This document shows, one piece after another, positions 35,831-45,458 of a stretch of DNA of 64,000 bases (the stretch's first letter is position 1; the number at the start of each line of letters is the position of its first letter). The stretch comes from Synechococcus sp. CC9311. GTDB taxonomy: Bacteria; Cyanobacteriota; Cyanobacteriia; PCC-6307; Cyanobiaceae. The position numbers and the translations under genes are program-made. The stretch covers positions 1,736,001-1,800,000 of the forward strand of contig NC_008319.1 in NCBI RefSeq assembly GCF_000014585.1, written 5' to 3'. The notes under the pieces are model-generated. The model did no database searches. It was not told the DNA's origin and saw only the letters and a list, made by a program, of their open reading frames with translations.

Positions 35831-37120
35831 ATGGCGGGATCAGAAAGCCAACATTCCATAGAGAGCAAAGGGCAAAGCCCGGCAGCGCAGCCTCCACGCA
35901 AGCCGTTGCAGGTCATGCATATCAGCCGCAAAGACGAACAGGACCGCCTCCATCGTGAGGCGGAAGAAGCGCGGGCGGCCGCAGATGCGGCGATGGCACG
36001 AGCTGTTGAGTTGGAGAAAGCTGCGCAAAGAGCTCAGAACACAACGGCTAAGCCCCCCATGGCTCCTACATCGACGGCTAAGCCATCGGCCGTAGACGAC
36101 GACGATGTTCGCTTTGGGACCGATGAGTTCAGTGGCATGAGCATGGCCGATCTTCTCGGCCCATCCGATTCGAATGGAAAGTCCTCGAAGTCCATTCCAC
36201 GTCCTGCCAAAACTTCAAATCGAAGTGTCGACGACTTTGATTTCGACGAAGGTGCTTTCCTAGCCGCCCTCGATGCCAACGAACCTGTTGGCACAACAGG
36301 TGAAGTGGTGACTGGAACTGTGATCGGAATGGAAAGCGATGGTGTTTATGTCGACATCGGCGGCAAGGCCCCTGGCTTTATGCCTAAGAACGAATGTGGT
36401 CTCGGAGTGATCACCAACCTGAAGGAGAGATTCCCCAAGGGTCTCGAAATTGAAGTTTTGGTGACTCGCGAACAAAATGCTGATGGGATGGTCACCATCA
36501 GCTGCCGCGCTCTCGCCCTACGTCAGAGCTGGGACAAGGTGAAGCAGCTTGAGAAAGACGGCAGGGTCTCTCAGGTCAAAGTCACCGGTTTCAACCGTGG
36601 TGGTGTGACCTGCGATCTAGAAGGACTAAGAGGCTTCATCCCGCGTTCCCAATTGCAAGACGGTGAAAACCATGAAACGTTGGTAGGCAAAACCTTGGGT
36701 GTGGCCTTCCTCGAGGTCAACTCTGAAACACGGAAATTGGTCCTTTCTGAGAAGAGAGCAGCCACTGCCGCTCGTTTCTCCGAACTAGAAATTGGACAAC
36801 TAGTGGAAGGTCATGTGGCGGCCATCAAGCCCTATGGACTGTTCGTGGATCTGGGAGGGATCAGCGGACTTCTGCATCAATCCGCCATCACCGGAGGGAG
36901 CATGCGGTCGATGCGTGAAATTTTCGATCAGGGCGATGCTGTTAAAGCGTTGATCACGGAGTTGGATCCTGGTCGCGGACGTATCGCACTAAATACGGCA
37001 ATGCTGGAAGGACAGCCCGGTGAATTACTTGTTGAAAAAGACAAAGTGATGGCGGAAGCAACCGATCGAGCCAACAGGGCTCGTAACGTCCTGAAGCAAC
37101 AGGAGCAATCAGCTGGATGA
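35831..37120 (+). CDS. S1-domain RNA-binding protein (ribosomal protein S1 homologue B)
   Basis: A 429-residue protein with three S1 domains. An N-terminal coiled-coil-like stretch (REAEEARAAADAAMARAVE) and a long acidic linker are followed by S1 domains at about 158-227, 244-310 and 325-400. The clearest are GEVVTGTVIGMESDGVYVDI and GQLVEGHVAAIKPYGLFVDL. This is the cyanobacterial Rps1b/Nbp1 type, which binds mRNA or the ribosome but lacks the six-domain length of S1. ATG 35831 is preferred over an upstream TTG. It overlaps tab2 by 4 bases. Confidence 0.88.
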   Translation: MAGSESQHSIESKGQSPAAQPPRKPLQVMHISRKDEQDRLHREAEEARAAADAAMARAVELEKAAQRAQNTTAKPPMAPTSTAKPSAVDDDDVRFGTDEFSGMSMADLLGPSDSNGKSSKSIPRPAKTSNRSVDDFDFDEGAFLAALDANEPVGTTGEVVTGTVIGMESDGVYVDIGGKAPGFMPKNECGLGVITNLKERFPKGLEIEVLVTREQNADGMVTISCRALALRQSWDKVKQLEKDGRVSQVKVTGFNRGGVTCDLEGLRGFIPRSQLQDGENHETLVGKTLGVAFLEVNSETRKLVLSEKRAATAARFSELEIGQLVEGHVAAIKPYGLFVDLGGISGLLHQSAITGGSMRSMREIFDQGDAVKALITELDPGRGRIALNTAMLEGQPGELLVEKDKVMAEATDRANRARNVLKQQEQSAG

Positions 37121-38031
37121 TCTCCGCCGAACAGATCCAGAACGATGCGAATGAACATTCAAGCGGGATCCTTTCAGGAGACTGGGAACTCGATTTTTAT
37201 TCCAGACCCATCCTCGAGCCTGATGGCAAAAAACGTTGGGAGCTGCTGATTATCAGCTCTCCCTCTGAGGGAACGACCAGCAGTTTTCGCTTTGAAAAAC
37301 GATGCCCTGCCGGCAGCGTCAATTCCACCTGGTTAACCAGCGCTCTCACCGAAGCGATTGCAGCCGCCCAACAGCAAGGCTGGTCAGAGCCTCGAAAGCT
37401 GCGCTCGTGGAGAAGCTCCATGCGCACCATGGTTCAGAGGGCTGCATCTGAACTAGGTCTCGAGATGGTGCCAAGCCGTCGAACTTATGCATTGTTGGAT
37501 TGGATCGCTGAACGCGAACAGGATCTGTACCCCAATGAAGAGGGGTATATGGCAGGGCCTCTTGCTCCCCCGCCAGCACTCATCAGCACACCTCCTCGTC
37601 CCCTACCAGAATCCGTACGCGGTGATGCCTGGAATTGGGCCGAACTTCCTGCTTCAGCCTTACGTGAAGCCGCAGGATGGCCCATCGGATTCCGAGGCCT
37701 GCTCCCAGTTCCCATCACGATTAAGGATGACCAAGTCATCCCAGGCTTACGCCTGTTTAGTCAAACCAGAGGATTAGCCCTGGCTGGTCTCCTCGGTGGG
37801 ATTGAACCTGTTCGCCTAAAGGTGAGCGGTACCCAACTTCTGTTGGAAGCGGGTCAAGATGACTGCTGGCTCGTAAGCGATCTCAGTTCTGAGGAAGCCA
37901 AGCACGTTTCAGACCTGATGAAGGGGGCTTCTGAGCACGCCGAAGGTTTGCAATTCATCGCTGTTCAAACGTCACCAGAAGCTGAGCGATTTGAAGGGTT
38001 TTGGATGCTGCGGGATCAAGCGGAACCATGA
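37117..38031 (+). CDS. Tab2/Atab2-family protein
   Basis: A 304-residue protein of the Tab2 (DUF1092) family, an RNA-binding translation factor needed for photosystem I PsaB synthesis in green algae and plants; cyanobacterial members are less studied. The family start is clear (WELDFYSRPILEPDGKKRWE), as is the conserved RRTYALLDWIAEREQDLYP. It overlaps the S1-domain gene (ATGA) and pgeF (ATGA), a tight coupling with another RNA-binding protein. Confidence 0.88.
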   Translation: MISAEQIQNDANEHSSGILSGDWELDFYSRPILEPDGKKRWELLIISSPSEGTTSSFRFEKRCPAGSVNSTWLTSALTEAIAAAQQQGWSEPRKLRSWRSSMRTMVQRAASELGLEMVPSRRTYALLDWIAEREQDLYPNEEGYMAGPLAPPPALISTPPRPLPESVRGDAWNWAELPASALREAAGWPIGFRGLLPVPITIKDDQVIPGLRLFSQTRGLALAGLLGGIEPVRLKVSGTQLLLEAGQDDCWLVSDLSSEEAKHVSDLMKGASEHAEGLQFIAVQTSPEAERFEGFWMLRDQAEP

Positions 38032-38846
38032 CCTCAGCTGCCGATCCGTTCCAGCAGCCCGACAACCTGTTCAACACACTTGAGCAATGGACATGGGTGG
38101 GCTGCTACGGCGGTTATTACCTCACCTCGGATGCAATACAGGCCGCAGGATTCGAGCATGGATTTTTCACCCGTCTTTGGCACAACCGCGGGCCAGATGC
38201 CTTAGCGGCCTATCTCTCTGCGGGAGTGAGTGTCCACCGCCCCCAACAAGTCCACGGCAACCGAGTTCTTAACGCTGGAGACGCCACCTCTTCTCCCTGG
38301 CCTGATGCCGACGGTTTGGTCAGCGACCGTGGTGGCCAAAGCCTCTGGGTTTGCGGCGCCGATTGCACGCCCGTTCTTCTTGCAGACCCCACCAGCGGGC
38401 ACGTTGCTGCTTGTCATGCCGGTTGGCGAGGGGTCGCCAGTGGCATTCTGCCTGCTGCAATACAACGTTTGGCAACGCGAGGCGCTAAAGCGGAAAACCT
38501 AATTGTTGCCCTAGGTCCAGCAGTCAGTGGTGCTCTCTATCAGGTACAGATCGACGTGGCAGAGCAGGTAGGACAAGCTCTCCATTCCGATCGATCTCTA
38601 GCGATTACCGAATTAGAAGCCATGGGAATCCTTCTGCCCGATCCAGCCCCCAACAAGTGTCGCCTCGACATCCGTCTTGCCGCCCAGGAGCAGCTGCAAG
38701 GCTGCGGTATTCCAGAGCAACAAATCAATCTCTGCCCTCTCTGCACCATTTCAGAGCCAAGTTTGTTCCACTCCTGGCGTCGAGATCAGGTCAAAGCGGT
38801 TCAGTGGAGCGGAATCGTTGGTCAAGCTGCCGACTCCTCAGAGTGA
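38028..38846 (+). CDS. pgeF: Peptidoglycan editing factor PgeF (YfiH/laccase-domain)
   Basis: A 272-residue protein of the DUF152 family, a zinc- or copper-dependent amidase/oxidase that in E. coli removes misincorporated L-Ser from peptidoglycan precursors. The metal motif is present: VHRPQQVHGN, CADCTPVLLAD-like (CGADCTPVLLADP) and VAACHAGWRG with the catalytic Cys and His. The start is ATG 38028 within the tab2 stop overlap. Its last 9 bases overlap the convergent flavoprotein gene. Confidence 0.9.
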   Translation: MTSAADPFQQPDNLFNTLEQWTWVGCYGGYYLTSDAIQAAGFEHGFFTRLWHNRGPDALAAYLSAGVSVHRPQQVHGNRVLNAGDATSSPWPDADGLVSDRGGQSLWVCGADCTPVLLADPTSGHVAACHAGWRGVASGILPAAIQRLATRGAKAENLIVALGPAVSGALYQVQIDVAEQVGQALHSDRSLAITELEAMGILLPDPAPNKCRLDIRLAAQEQLQGCGIPEQQINLCPLCTISEPSLFHSWRRDQVKAVQWSGIVGQAADSSE

Positions 38847-40505
38847 GGAACCCAGCCGAACACCCACGGCCTCTGCCACTCGTATTCCATCAATCGCTGC
38901 AGACAGGATCCCCCCCGCATAGCCAGCCCCTTCTCCAGCAGGGGTAAGTCCCACCGTATTGATCGACTCGAAATGTTCGTCACGAGGAATCCGCAGGGGA
39001 GACGATGTGCGGGTCTCCACTGCTGTTAACAACGCATCTGGATGGTCATACCCCTTGATGCGACGAGCAAAACGCGGCAAAGCCTCTTGCAATGCCTCCA
39101 CCATTGACGTCGGGAGAAGGCTGCGTAAATCACGCGGCGACACACCAGGTTGATAAGAAGCGCCGATCGCACCGAGTTCCGTTGTTGGCCGTCCAGCCAA
39201 AAAGTCCTGCAGCCGCTGAACTGGAGCGCTGTAATCAGCCCCCCCGAGAACAAAGGCTTTGTGTTCCAGCGCACGCTGGAAGGCAAGACCAGCCAAGGGA
39301 TCCCCTGGCCAGGCGGCATAGGCCGCCAAGTCGTCCTCATTTACAGGAACAACCAATGCTGCGTTGGCATTGCGCTCATTGCGCGAATGCTGGCTCATGC
39401 CGTTGGTGACGACCCGGCCCTTCTCAGAGGTAGCTCCAACCACCAACCCGCCTGGGCACATACAAAAGCTGTAGACACAGCGACCATTTTCAGCATGGTG
39501 AACGAGCTTGTATTCCGCCGCCCCGAGGAGTGGATGGCCTGCATTCAGCCCCCAGCGAGCTTCATCGACCAAGGCCTGGGGATGCTCAATGCGAAAGCCG
39601 ACAGAAAAGGGCTTTGCTTCAAGAGCGACTCCAACCTCCTGAAGCATCTTGAAGCTATCTCGAGCTGAATGCCCTGGAGCCAACACCACCTGACGGCAGG
39701 GCAATACCGTCCCATCCGACAAGGACAGGCCAACCACTTGCTGCGACTTACCTGAAGCATGAGGTCCACCGCAGGGTTCCAGCAGAAGCTGATCAACCCG
39801 ACTGCCGAAACGAACCTCCCCGCCGAGCGCCTCAATTTTGGCCCGCAGCCCCCTCACCACCGTGGCCAATTTGAAGGTTCCGATATGGGGTCGATGCTCC
39901 GTAAGAATCTCGCGATTCGCTCCACAGGCCACCAGTTCCTCCAGAACTTTGCAGCCGTAATGATCAGGATCACTAACCTGGCTATACAGCTTCCCATCCG
40001 AGAAGGTTCCGGCACCGCCCTCGCCGAACTGGGCATTGGATTCGGGATTGAACTCAGCCGTTCGGCGCCAAAATCCAAATGTATCGGCTGTTCGCTGTTT
40101 GACTGGCTGTCCCCGTTCCAGCAACAACGGGCGGAACCCCATCTGAGCCAGAAGAAGAGCGGCGAAATAACCACAGGGACCAGCTCCAACCACCACAGGC
40201 CGCTGCTCGGAATGCCCGCCAAACCCTTCCGGAGCCTGCGCTACAAATTTGTAGTGGGTGTCTGGGGTCGCACGAAGTCTTCGATCGCCATGCCTTCGGC
40301 GCATCAGAGTCGCTTCGCCTTCCACTGCTACATCAACGGAATAAATCAGCTGAATGCGATCGCGACGACGAGCATCCACACTCCGCTTAACCAACTGACA
40401 ATGCAGGAGACGTGCCGGGGGAATCTTCAGGCAACGCAGAACCGCTTTCTCCAGATCATCAGGGCCGTGATCCAAAGGAAGACGGAGCTCACTAAGTCGC
40501 AACAC
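38838..40505 (-). CDS. FAD-dependent dehydrogenase (COG2509 type)
   Basis: A 555-residue flavoprotein. The first 95 or so residues form a conserved alpha/beta N-terminal domain found in this family, ending at the FAD-binding VVVGAGPCGYFAALLLAQMG (about 105-124). Later features are FGEGGAGTFSDGKL, VVLAPGHSARDSF, FCMCPGGLVVGATSE and the C-terminal GEGAGYAGGILSAAIDGI. The substrate of this widespread group is not established. Confidence 0.86.
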   Translation of the reverse strand: MLRLSELRLPLDHGPDDLEKAVLRCLKIPPARLLHCQLVKRSVDARRRDRIQLIYSVDVAVEGEATLMRRRHGDRRLRATPDTHYKFVAQAPEGFGGHSEQRPVVVGAGPCGYFAALLLAQMGFRPLLLERGQPVKQRTADTFGFWRRTAEFNPESNAQFGEGGAGTFSDGKLYSQVSDPDHYGCKVLEELVACGANREILTEHRPHIGTFKLATVVRGLRAKIEALGGEVRFGSRVDQLLLEPCGGPHASGKSQQVVGLSLSDGTVLPCRQVVLAPGHSARDSFKMLQEVGVALEAKPFSVGFRIEHPQALVDEARWGLNAGHPLLGAAEYKLVHHAENGRCVYSFCMCPGGLVVGATSEKGRVVTNGMSQHSRNERNANAALVVPVNEDDLAAYAAWPGDPLAGLAFQRALEHKAFVLGGADYSAPVQRLQDFLAGRPTTELGAIGASYQPGVSPRDLRSLLPTSMVEALQEALPRFARRIKGYDHPDALLTAVETRTSSPLRIPRDEHFESINTVGLTPAGEGAGYAGGILSAAIDGIRVAEAVGVRLGSSL

Positions 40506-40544
40506 CGGCTTTAAAAACTCCCCTCACTAGCTCCTTATGAAAAT

Positions 40545-40763
40545 TTAGACAGAGGGATCCTTTTCGTCCTCTTTTATCTCCGGACTTGATGATGGAATCA
40601 ATAGAGCGAACAAACCTGCAGCCAAAAGCAACCCTCCAAGTCCAAGGGCGAGGGGTTGATTCTCGCCTGGCACATCACCCCAGACCGCCGTACTAAAAAA
40701 AGCAGCTGATAGAAGTAAACAGGGCACCATCACGATGCCAGCAGCGAAGCGATTTTTTTCCAT
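40545..40763 (-). CDS. Small membrane protein
   Basis: A 72-residue protein beginning MEKNRFAAGIVMVPCLLLSA with two hydrophobic helices (about 7-25 and 36-56) and a charged C-terminal tail (EIKEDEKDPSV). The longer frame upstream overlaps the preceding gene, so ATG 40763 is preferred; it starts one base after the preceding stop. I recognise no family. Confidence 0.68.
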   Translation of the reverse strand: MEKNRFAAGIVMVPCLLLSAAFFSTAVWGDVPGENQPLALGLGGLLLAAGLFALLIPSSSPEIKEDEKDPSV

Positions 40764-40764
40764 C

Positions 40765-41190
40765 TCAGCCTTCGGTGCAACTTTGCGTGGCCAAGCCGTT
40801 TGTGACCAGGGAAACCCCAAGGTCCTGATCGGCATCAAGGGGAGTAACGCGAGCAATCAAAACACCCTCTTCATTTCCCTCTGGACGCAGGTTCACGCGC
40901 TTGCGTCGAGGCACCGCTTTTTTCAAAAGCTCAACGGCAGCCTCTTCATTGACAGGATCGACTGCGATACATGCCAAACGAACGCTGTAATTGCGGTTGC
41001 GATCACCAATCTGAAGAAGGGTGGAGGAACGCACTTGCAACACTTCTGCTGCCATGGACTTCATTGGGAAAGACACCAGCACCAACAGGATCAGAAGACT
41101 GGAGCAAAAACGGATCACAGAGCATCTCCGCAAACGGTGCGCAAACCGCGATCGCTGGCCGTGAAGATGGAGCAGTCCGGACATGATCAT
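40765..41190 (-). CDS. Exported SNase-like (thermonuclease-fold) protein
   Basis: A 141-residue protein with a basic N-terminus and a hydrophobic segment (FCSSLLILLVLVSFP) ending MKSMAA, a likely signal peptide. The mature part resembles a shortened staphylococcal-nuclease domain: QIGDRNRNYSVRLACIAVDP, then EEAAVELLKKAVPRRKRVNL and GVLIARV. I cannot confirm that the catalytic Arg-Glu-Arg set is complete. It overlaps the ilvB stop by 4 bases. Confidence 0.72.
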   Translation of the reverse strand: MIMSGLLHLHGQRSRFAHRLRRCSVIRFCSSLLILLVLVSFPMKSMAAEVLQVRSSTLLQIGDRNRNYSVRLACIAVDPVNEEAAVELLKKAVPRRKRVNLRPEGNEEGVLIARVTPLDADQDLGVSLVTNGLATQSCTEG

Positions 41191-42968
41191 CTGGAATCCT
41201 GAGCCAACTCAGGATGGGAAGGAAGACCCACCATCTGTGCATTGCTGGCGCCTGGTGGAACCATCGGATAACAATTTTCACCGCGTCTGACGTGGACATC
41301 AATAAGGGTTGGACGGGGTGATGCAAAGGCTTCACTCAGCTTGCTGTGCAAATCATCTCGTTCAGTGATCTTGACTCCATCGACCCCAAAAGCCCTGGCT
41401 AATGCACTGAAATCAGGCATGCCATTGAGCATGTCGGATGCTGAATATCGCTCGTCATAAAAACTTTCTTGCCACTGCCGAACCATTCCCTGCCAGTGGT
41501 TATTCACAATCACAACTTTCACAGGAAGTGAATACTGAGCCAGTGTTCCTAGTTCCTGAATATTCATCAGGATGCTGGCATCACCAGCAATACAAACCAC
41601 TTTCTGATCCGGGAATGCCACCTGAGCCCCTAGAGCAGCTGGCATTCCAAAGCCCATGGTTCCCAGTCCTGCGCTGCTGATCCAACAACGCGGCCTATTG
41701 CGCAAGTACTGCGCAGCCCACATCTGATGTTGGCCTACATCAGTGGTGATGATCGCGTCACTCGCGAGATCACGAACAGCCAACAGCACTTCTTGAGGAA
41801 AGATCGCTCCTTCCTTAGCAGGAATGGTGAGCGGATATAGCTCTTTCCAGCTGTTGATCTGTTCCAACCAAGACGAGGTTGTCAACTCGGCGGAATGCGG
41901 TCGACTCTGATCCACAAGTTGAGCAAGGCTTAAACCCACATCACCCAGCACGACCACATCGGGGCACCTGTTCTTACCAACCTCCGCAGGATCAATCTCA
42001 AAATGAATGACCTTGGCCTTGGGAGCAAACGTGTCGAGCTTGCCTGTCACGCGGTCATCAAAACGAGCACCAACGGCAATCAACAGATCGCAGTCTGTGA
42101 CTGCAAAGTTGGCATATGCCGTTCCATGCATCCCCAACATGCCTAAGGCGAGTGGATGATTTTCGTCAAAAGCTCCCTTCCCCATCAGGGTGGTGGTCAC
42201 AGGGATCTGAAAGCGCTCAGCCAAGATTCGGAGGCTGTCGTGGGCACCTGCGCTGACCGCGCCACCCCCGACGTAAAAGAGGGGACGACTCGACTTACGC
42301 ATCAAGGCAAGAGCATCGATCACCTCCTGAACTGCAGGCTTAGCTGGCTGCCTAAACCCAGGAGGTTGAATCGATCCCGGTTGAACTGGGACGTAATCGA
42401 ATTCTTCTTGCCCTACATCTTTAGGGATATCAATCAACACAGGGCCAGGGCGACCTGACGAAGCAATCAGAAAAGCTTGAGCAACGACGGAAGCAAGATC
42501 AGCTGGGTCACGAACCACCCAGGAGTGCTTCACGATCGGCAAAGTGATGCCGAAAATATCTGTTTCCTGAAAAGCATCAGTCCCAATCGCAGGCCTAGGG
42601 ACTTGACCTGTAATGACCACCATTGGAACAGAATCCATTTGGGCCGTGGCAATGCCTGTGACCAGGTTGGTGGCTCCTGGTCCAGATGTCCCGAAACAGA
42701 CGCCAACCCGACCAGTGGCGCGGGCATAGGCATCGGCCGCATGGGTGCCGCCCTGCTCATGACGCACCAAAATGTGCTTCAGCCAGCCCTCACTTTCAGC
42801 AATGTGCAGAGCGTCATAGATCGGCAGAATCGCACCGCCCGGATAGCCAAAAATGGTGTCGACCCCATGGAGCCTGAGGGCATTCATCAAGGCGTGGGCG
42901 CCGGTGATACGGCGTTGACCATTCCAATCCAATGCATCCGCGGCCGTGGGAACGGATGTCAGGGTCAC
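41187..42968 (-). CDS. ilvB: Acetolactate synthase large subunit
   Basis: A 593-residue thiamine-diphosphate enzyme that starts branched-chain amino acid synthesis. Hallmarks: FGYPGGAILPIYDAL, the RHEQGGTHAADAYARATGRVG segment with the catalytic Glu, GTSGPGATNLVTGIATAQMD, and the TPP motif beginning GDASILMNIQELGTLAQY and ending NNHWQGM. The small subunit gene is not in this window. It is preceded by hemH on the same strand (60-base gap) and overlaps the SNase-like gene. Confidence 0.95.
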   Translation of the reverse strand: MTLTSVPTAADALDWNGQRRITGAHALMNALRLHGVDTIFGYPGGAILPIYDALHIAESEGWLKHILVRHEQGGTHAADAYARATGRVGVCFGTSGPGATNLVTGIATAQMDSVPMVVITGQVPRPAIGTDAFQETDIFGITLPIVKHSWVVRDPADLASVVAQAFLIASSGRPGPVLIDIPKDVGQEEFDYVPVQPGSIQPPGFRQPAKPAVQEVIDALALMRKSSRPLFYVGGGAVSAGAHDSLRILAERFQIPVTTTLMGKGAFDENHPLALGMLGMHGTAYANFAVTDCDLLIAVGARFDDRVTGKLDTFAPKAKVIHFEIDPAEVGKNRCPDVVVLGDVGLSLAQLVDQSRPHSAELTTSSWLEQINSWKELYPLTIPAKEGAIFPQEVLLAVRDLASDAIITTDVGQHQMWAAQYLRNRPRCWISSAGLGTMGFGMPAALGAQVAFPDQKVVCIAGDASILMNIQELGTLAQYSLPVKVVIVNNHWQGMVRQWQESFYDERYSASDMLNGMPDFSALARAFGVDGVKITERDDLHSKLSEAFASPRPTLIDVHVRRGENCYPMVPPGASNAQMVGLPSHPELAQDSR

Positions 42969-43028
42969 GGCTGCCTCACAGGGATCTGACCCTCAAGATT
43001 AAGTGGCCATCTGGCCAATTGGCACTGT

Positions 43029-44204
43029 TTAAAGCAAACCAACAGCATGCAGTGGGCCATGGCCGCTGATCAGCTCGAGAAGGAATGCGGAAAAACCAAT
43101 CATTGCCAAGCGTCCATTCCACACTTCAGAACTGTTGTTCCAACCCCACTCCCACTTCTCCTGGGGGTAGAGCTTCACGGTGGTAGGAAGTTCGGCCGCC
43201 TGGTCGAGATTCACTTCAGGGCCTTCAAGGCTGGCGACGACTAAATCAGCCAATCCAGAAATGAAGGGTGGATACGTGTCCAGAGCCCGAACGCGTCGGA
43301 AATTCACGACCCCTGACTCTGTCGCAAGTTCGCGGTATTCGATGTCAATTTCCTCGAGCGTTTCAATGTGCTCACTCACGAAACTGATGGGGACCACCAC
43401 CAAATCTTGCGTCTTCGCCCGTCCGAGCTCTTCGAGGGCTTCCTCTGTGTAGGGCTTCAGCCATTCAACCGGCCCAACTCGGCTTTGATAAGCAAGAGTG
43501 TGTGGGTTGGAATGTCCAACAATGGTCTCCAATTCAGCCATGATCAGAGCCGCACAAGCTTCAATCTCCTGCTGATAGGGGTCTCCGGCCTCTTCCACGT
43601 AGCTCTTCGGCACTCCGTGGGCGCTAAAGAAGATGTGCGCGTGTTCAACGTCATCACTGGCTCGAACCTGCTCGGCGATGAGCTCGGCCATCGAACGCAC
43701 ATAGCCTGGATGGTCGTACCAACTACGAATACAGCGCAAAGGCAACGCCTCAAACCGCTCATCCATTTGCCGCAGCCGTTGGAGCTCGCGGAAGCTCGAA
43801 CCGCTGGTACTGATCGAGAAATGGGGATAGAGGGGAAGGACGACAACCTCATCAATGCCGTCAGCCTTGATATCAGCCACCGCCGACTCGGTAAACGGGT
43901 GCCAATAGCGCATAGCCACGTAGCTGGTCGCATCCACGCCCCGCTGGCGCAGAAGACTCTGCAGCTCTCGCGCTTGCTGCTCGGTGATTCGGCGCAGAGG
44001 TGAGCCGCCGCCGATTGAGCGATAGGCCTCCTGCGACTTACTACTTCGCAACGTGCTGATCAACCAAGCCAGGGGTTTCTGCAGAATCGGATTCGGCAGC
44101 CGAATGATCTCTGGATCTGCAAACAGGTTGTACAGAAAAGGGCCAACATCCTGAATCCGTTCTGGTCCACCCAGATTGAGCAGAAGAATGCCAACCCGAG
44201 CCAT
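43029..44204 (-). CDS. hemH: Ferrochelatase with C-terminal chlorophyll-binding (CAB/HLIP) domain
   Basis: A 391-residue enzyme inserting Fe2+ into protoporphyrin IX. The catalytic domain covers about residues 1-325, with the His in [19 protein letters not shown] and [17 protein letters not shown] linker leads to a single helix with the light-harvesting-like motif ([19 protein letters not shown], about 361-379). This C-terminal domain is typical of cyanobacterial and plastid type II ferrochelatases and links heme synthesis with chlorophyll. Confidence 0.96.
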   Translation of the reverse strand: MARVGILLLNLGGPERIQDVGPFLYNLFADPEIIRLPNPILQKPLAWLISTLRSSKSQEAYRSIGGGSPLRRITEQQARELQSLLRQRGVDATSYVAMRYWHPFTESAVADIKADGIDEVVVLPLYPHFSISTSGSSFRELQRLRQMDERFEALPLRCIRSWYDHPGYVRSMAELIAEQVRASDDVEHAHIFFSAHGVPKSYVEEAGDPYQQEIEACAALIMAELETIVGHSNPHTLAYQSRVGPVEWLKPYTEEALEELGRAKTQDLVVVPISFVSEHIETLEEIDIEYRELATESGVVNFRRVRALDTYPPFISGLADLVVASLEGPEVNLDQAAELPTTVKLYPQEKWEWGWNNSSEVWNGRLAMIGFSAFLLELISGHGPLHAVGLL

Positions 44205-44276
44205 CGAAGTTTCTTTGTATTAAGGGGTTGAGCGTAACTCCCATCAACGTCATGGTGACACTGTCTTTACAGGGTC

Positions 44277-45458
44277 ATGAACTTCGACACCGCTCTAAAG
44301 GCTGCCAATGCGGCCCTGGCCGAGCAGGGCTGCGGTCTTCGTGTGGAGCGGCGAGGACAAAAACTCAATCTGCGTGGACGGCTGCCATGCCGCCAGCAAC
44401 CCAACCAATGGAAAACTCAGCGCCTGAGTCTTGGACTGCTCGCCGACCTGAATGGGTTGAAAGAGGCTGAGCGCATCTTGCAGCTTGTGGAGTTGCAGTT
44501 ACAAAGACAGCTTTTTGCATGGGACCAATGGTTACCGAAGCAAAAAATTCAGCAGAACAACAACTCAAAAGGCACATCAACCACGCTTGCCAATCCTCTG
44601 GATCGCGATCTGGAGACGTTTAAAGAAGCGTTTTTCGCAGATCCCCGTCGTCGTCGCTCCCCCGCGGGAAGCCGCACCACTTGGAGCGGGGCCTACCAGC
44701 CCTACCTAAGACGTCTCAAGGCATTGGCTCTTGAACACCAATCGGCCCTGACTCCTGACCTATTACTGCTGACGTTGAACAGTTATCACGATGGAAGCCG
44801 GAGTCGCCAACAGTGTTCCACTGCCCTAGGGGCACTCGCCCGTCATCAAAACCTGCCCCTTCCGGATGCATGGCGTGCAGAGGCAGGCGGATACGGCCTG
44901 CACCGCGCTCGTTTTCGGCAGTTACCTAGCGACCCGCAAATTCTCGAAGCCATGCTGCGTATTCCGAATCCAGGTTGGCGACTTGTTTATGGGCTGATGG
45001 CCACCTACGGACTTCGCAACCATGAAGTGTTTTTCACAGATGTTTCGGCTTTGGCTGATGGAGGAGACAGGGTGATTCGCGTTCTTCCCACAACCAAAAC
45101 CGGTGAGCATCAGGTTTGGCCCTTCCATCCGGAGTGGGTGGATCGCTTCAACTTGACGCATCTCGCCTCTAACACTGCGGCGCTCCCTCCGGTTTGCACC
45201 GATCTTCGCCAGACCACACTTCAACAAGTTGGACGGCGTGTAGCAGAGCAATTCAGGAGGTACGACGTTCCCCTTACGCCCTATGACCTGCGCCATGCGT
45301 GGGCCGTACGCACCATCCACATTGGACTTCCCGATACCGTGGCTGCCAGGATGATGGGGCATTCCGTAGCGATTCACACCCGCACCTATCACCACTGGAT
45401 CACCAGGCGAGATCAACAGCAGGCCGTCGATGCCGCGTTGGCCAGGAGAGAAGCCTGA
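44277..45458 (+). CDS. Tyrosine recombinase/integrase-family protein
   Basis: A 393-residue protein whose C-terminal half is a tyrosine-recombinase domain. Catalytic residues can be placed: Arg in YGLRNHEV, Lys in TTKTGEHQVW, box II PYDLRHAWAVR (Arg present, the usual first His replaced by Tyr), MMGHSVAIHT (His) and RTYHHW (nucleophile Tyr). The N-terminal region has the AP2-like/core-binding layout. It overlaps the methyltransferase start by one base and is surrounded by housekeeping genes. There is no att-like repeat or phage gene nearby, so it appears resident rather than mobile. Confidence 0.82.
   Translation: MNFDTALKAANAALAEQGCGLRVERRGQKLNLRGRLPCRQQPNQWKTQRLSLGLLADLNGLKEAERILQLVELQLQRQLFAWDQWLPKQKIQQNNNSKGTSTTLANPLDRDLETFKEAFFADPRRRRSPAGSRTTWSGAYQPYLRRLKALALEHQSALTPDLLLLTLNSYHDGSRSRQQCSTALGALARHQNLPLPDAWRAEAGGYGLHRARFRQLPSDPQILEAMLRIPNPGWRLVYGLMATYGLRNHEVFFTDVSALADGGDRVIRVLPTTKTGEHQVWPFHPEWVDRFNLTHLASNTAALPPVCTDLRQTTLQQVGRRVAEQFRRYDVPLTPYDLRHAWAVRTIHIGLPDTVAARMMGHSVAIHTRTYHHWITRRDQQQAVDAALARREA

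Noticed and set aside
44277-45458. Prophage or integrative element
   Set aside because: The recombinase has no phage, plasmid or att-like sequences around it, and its neighbours are metabolic genes in overlapping frames.
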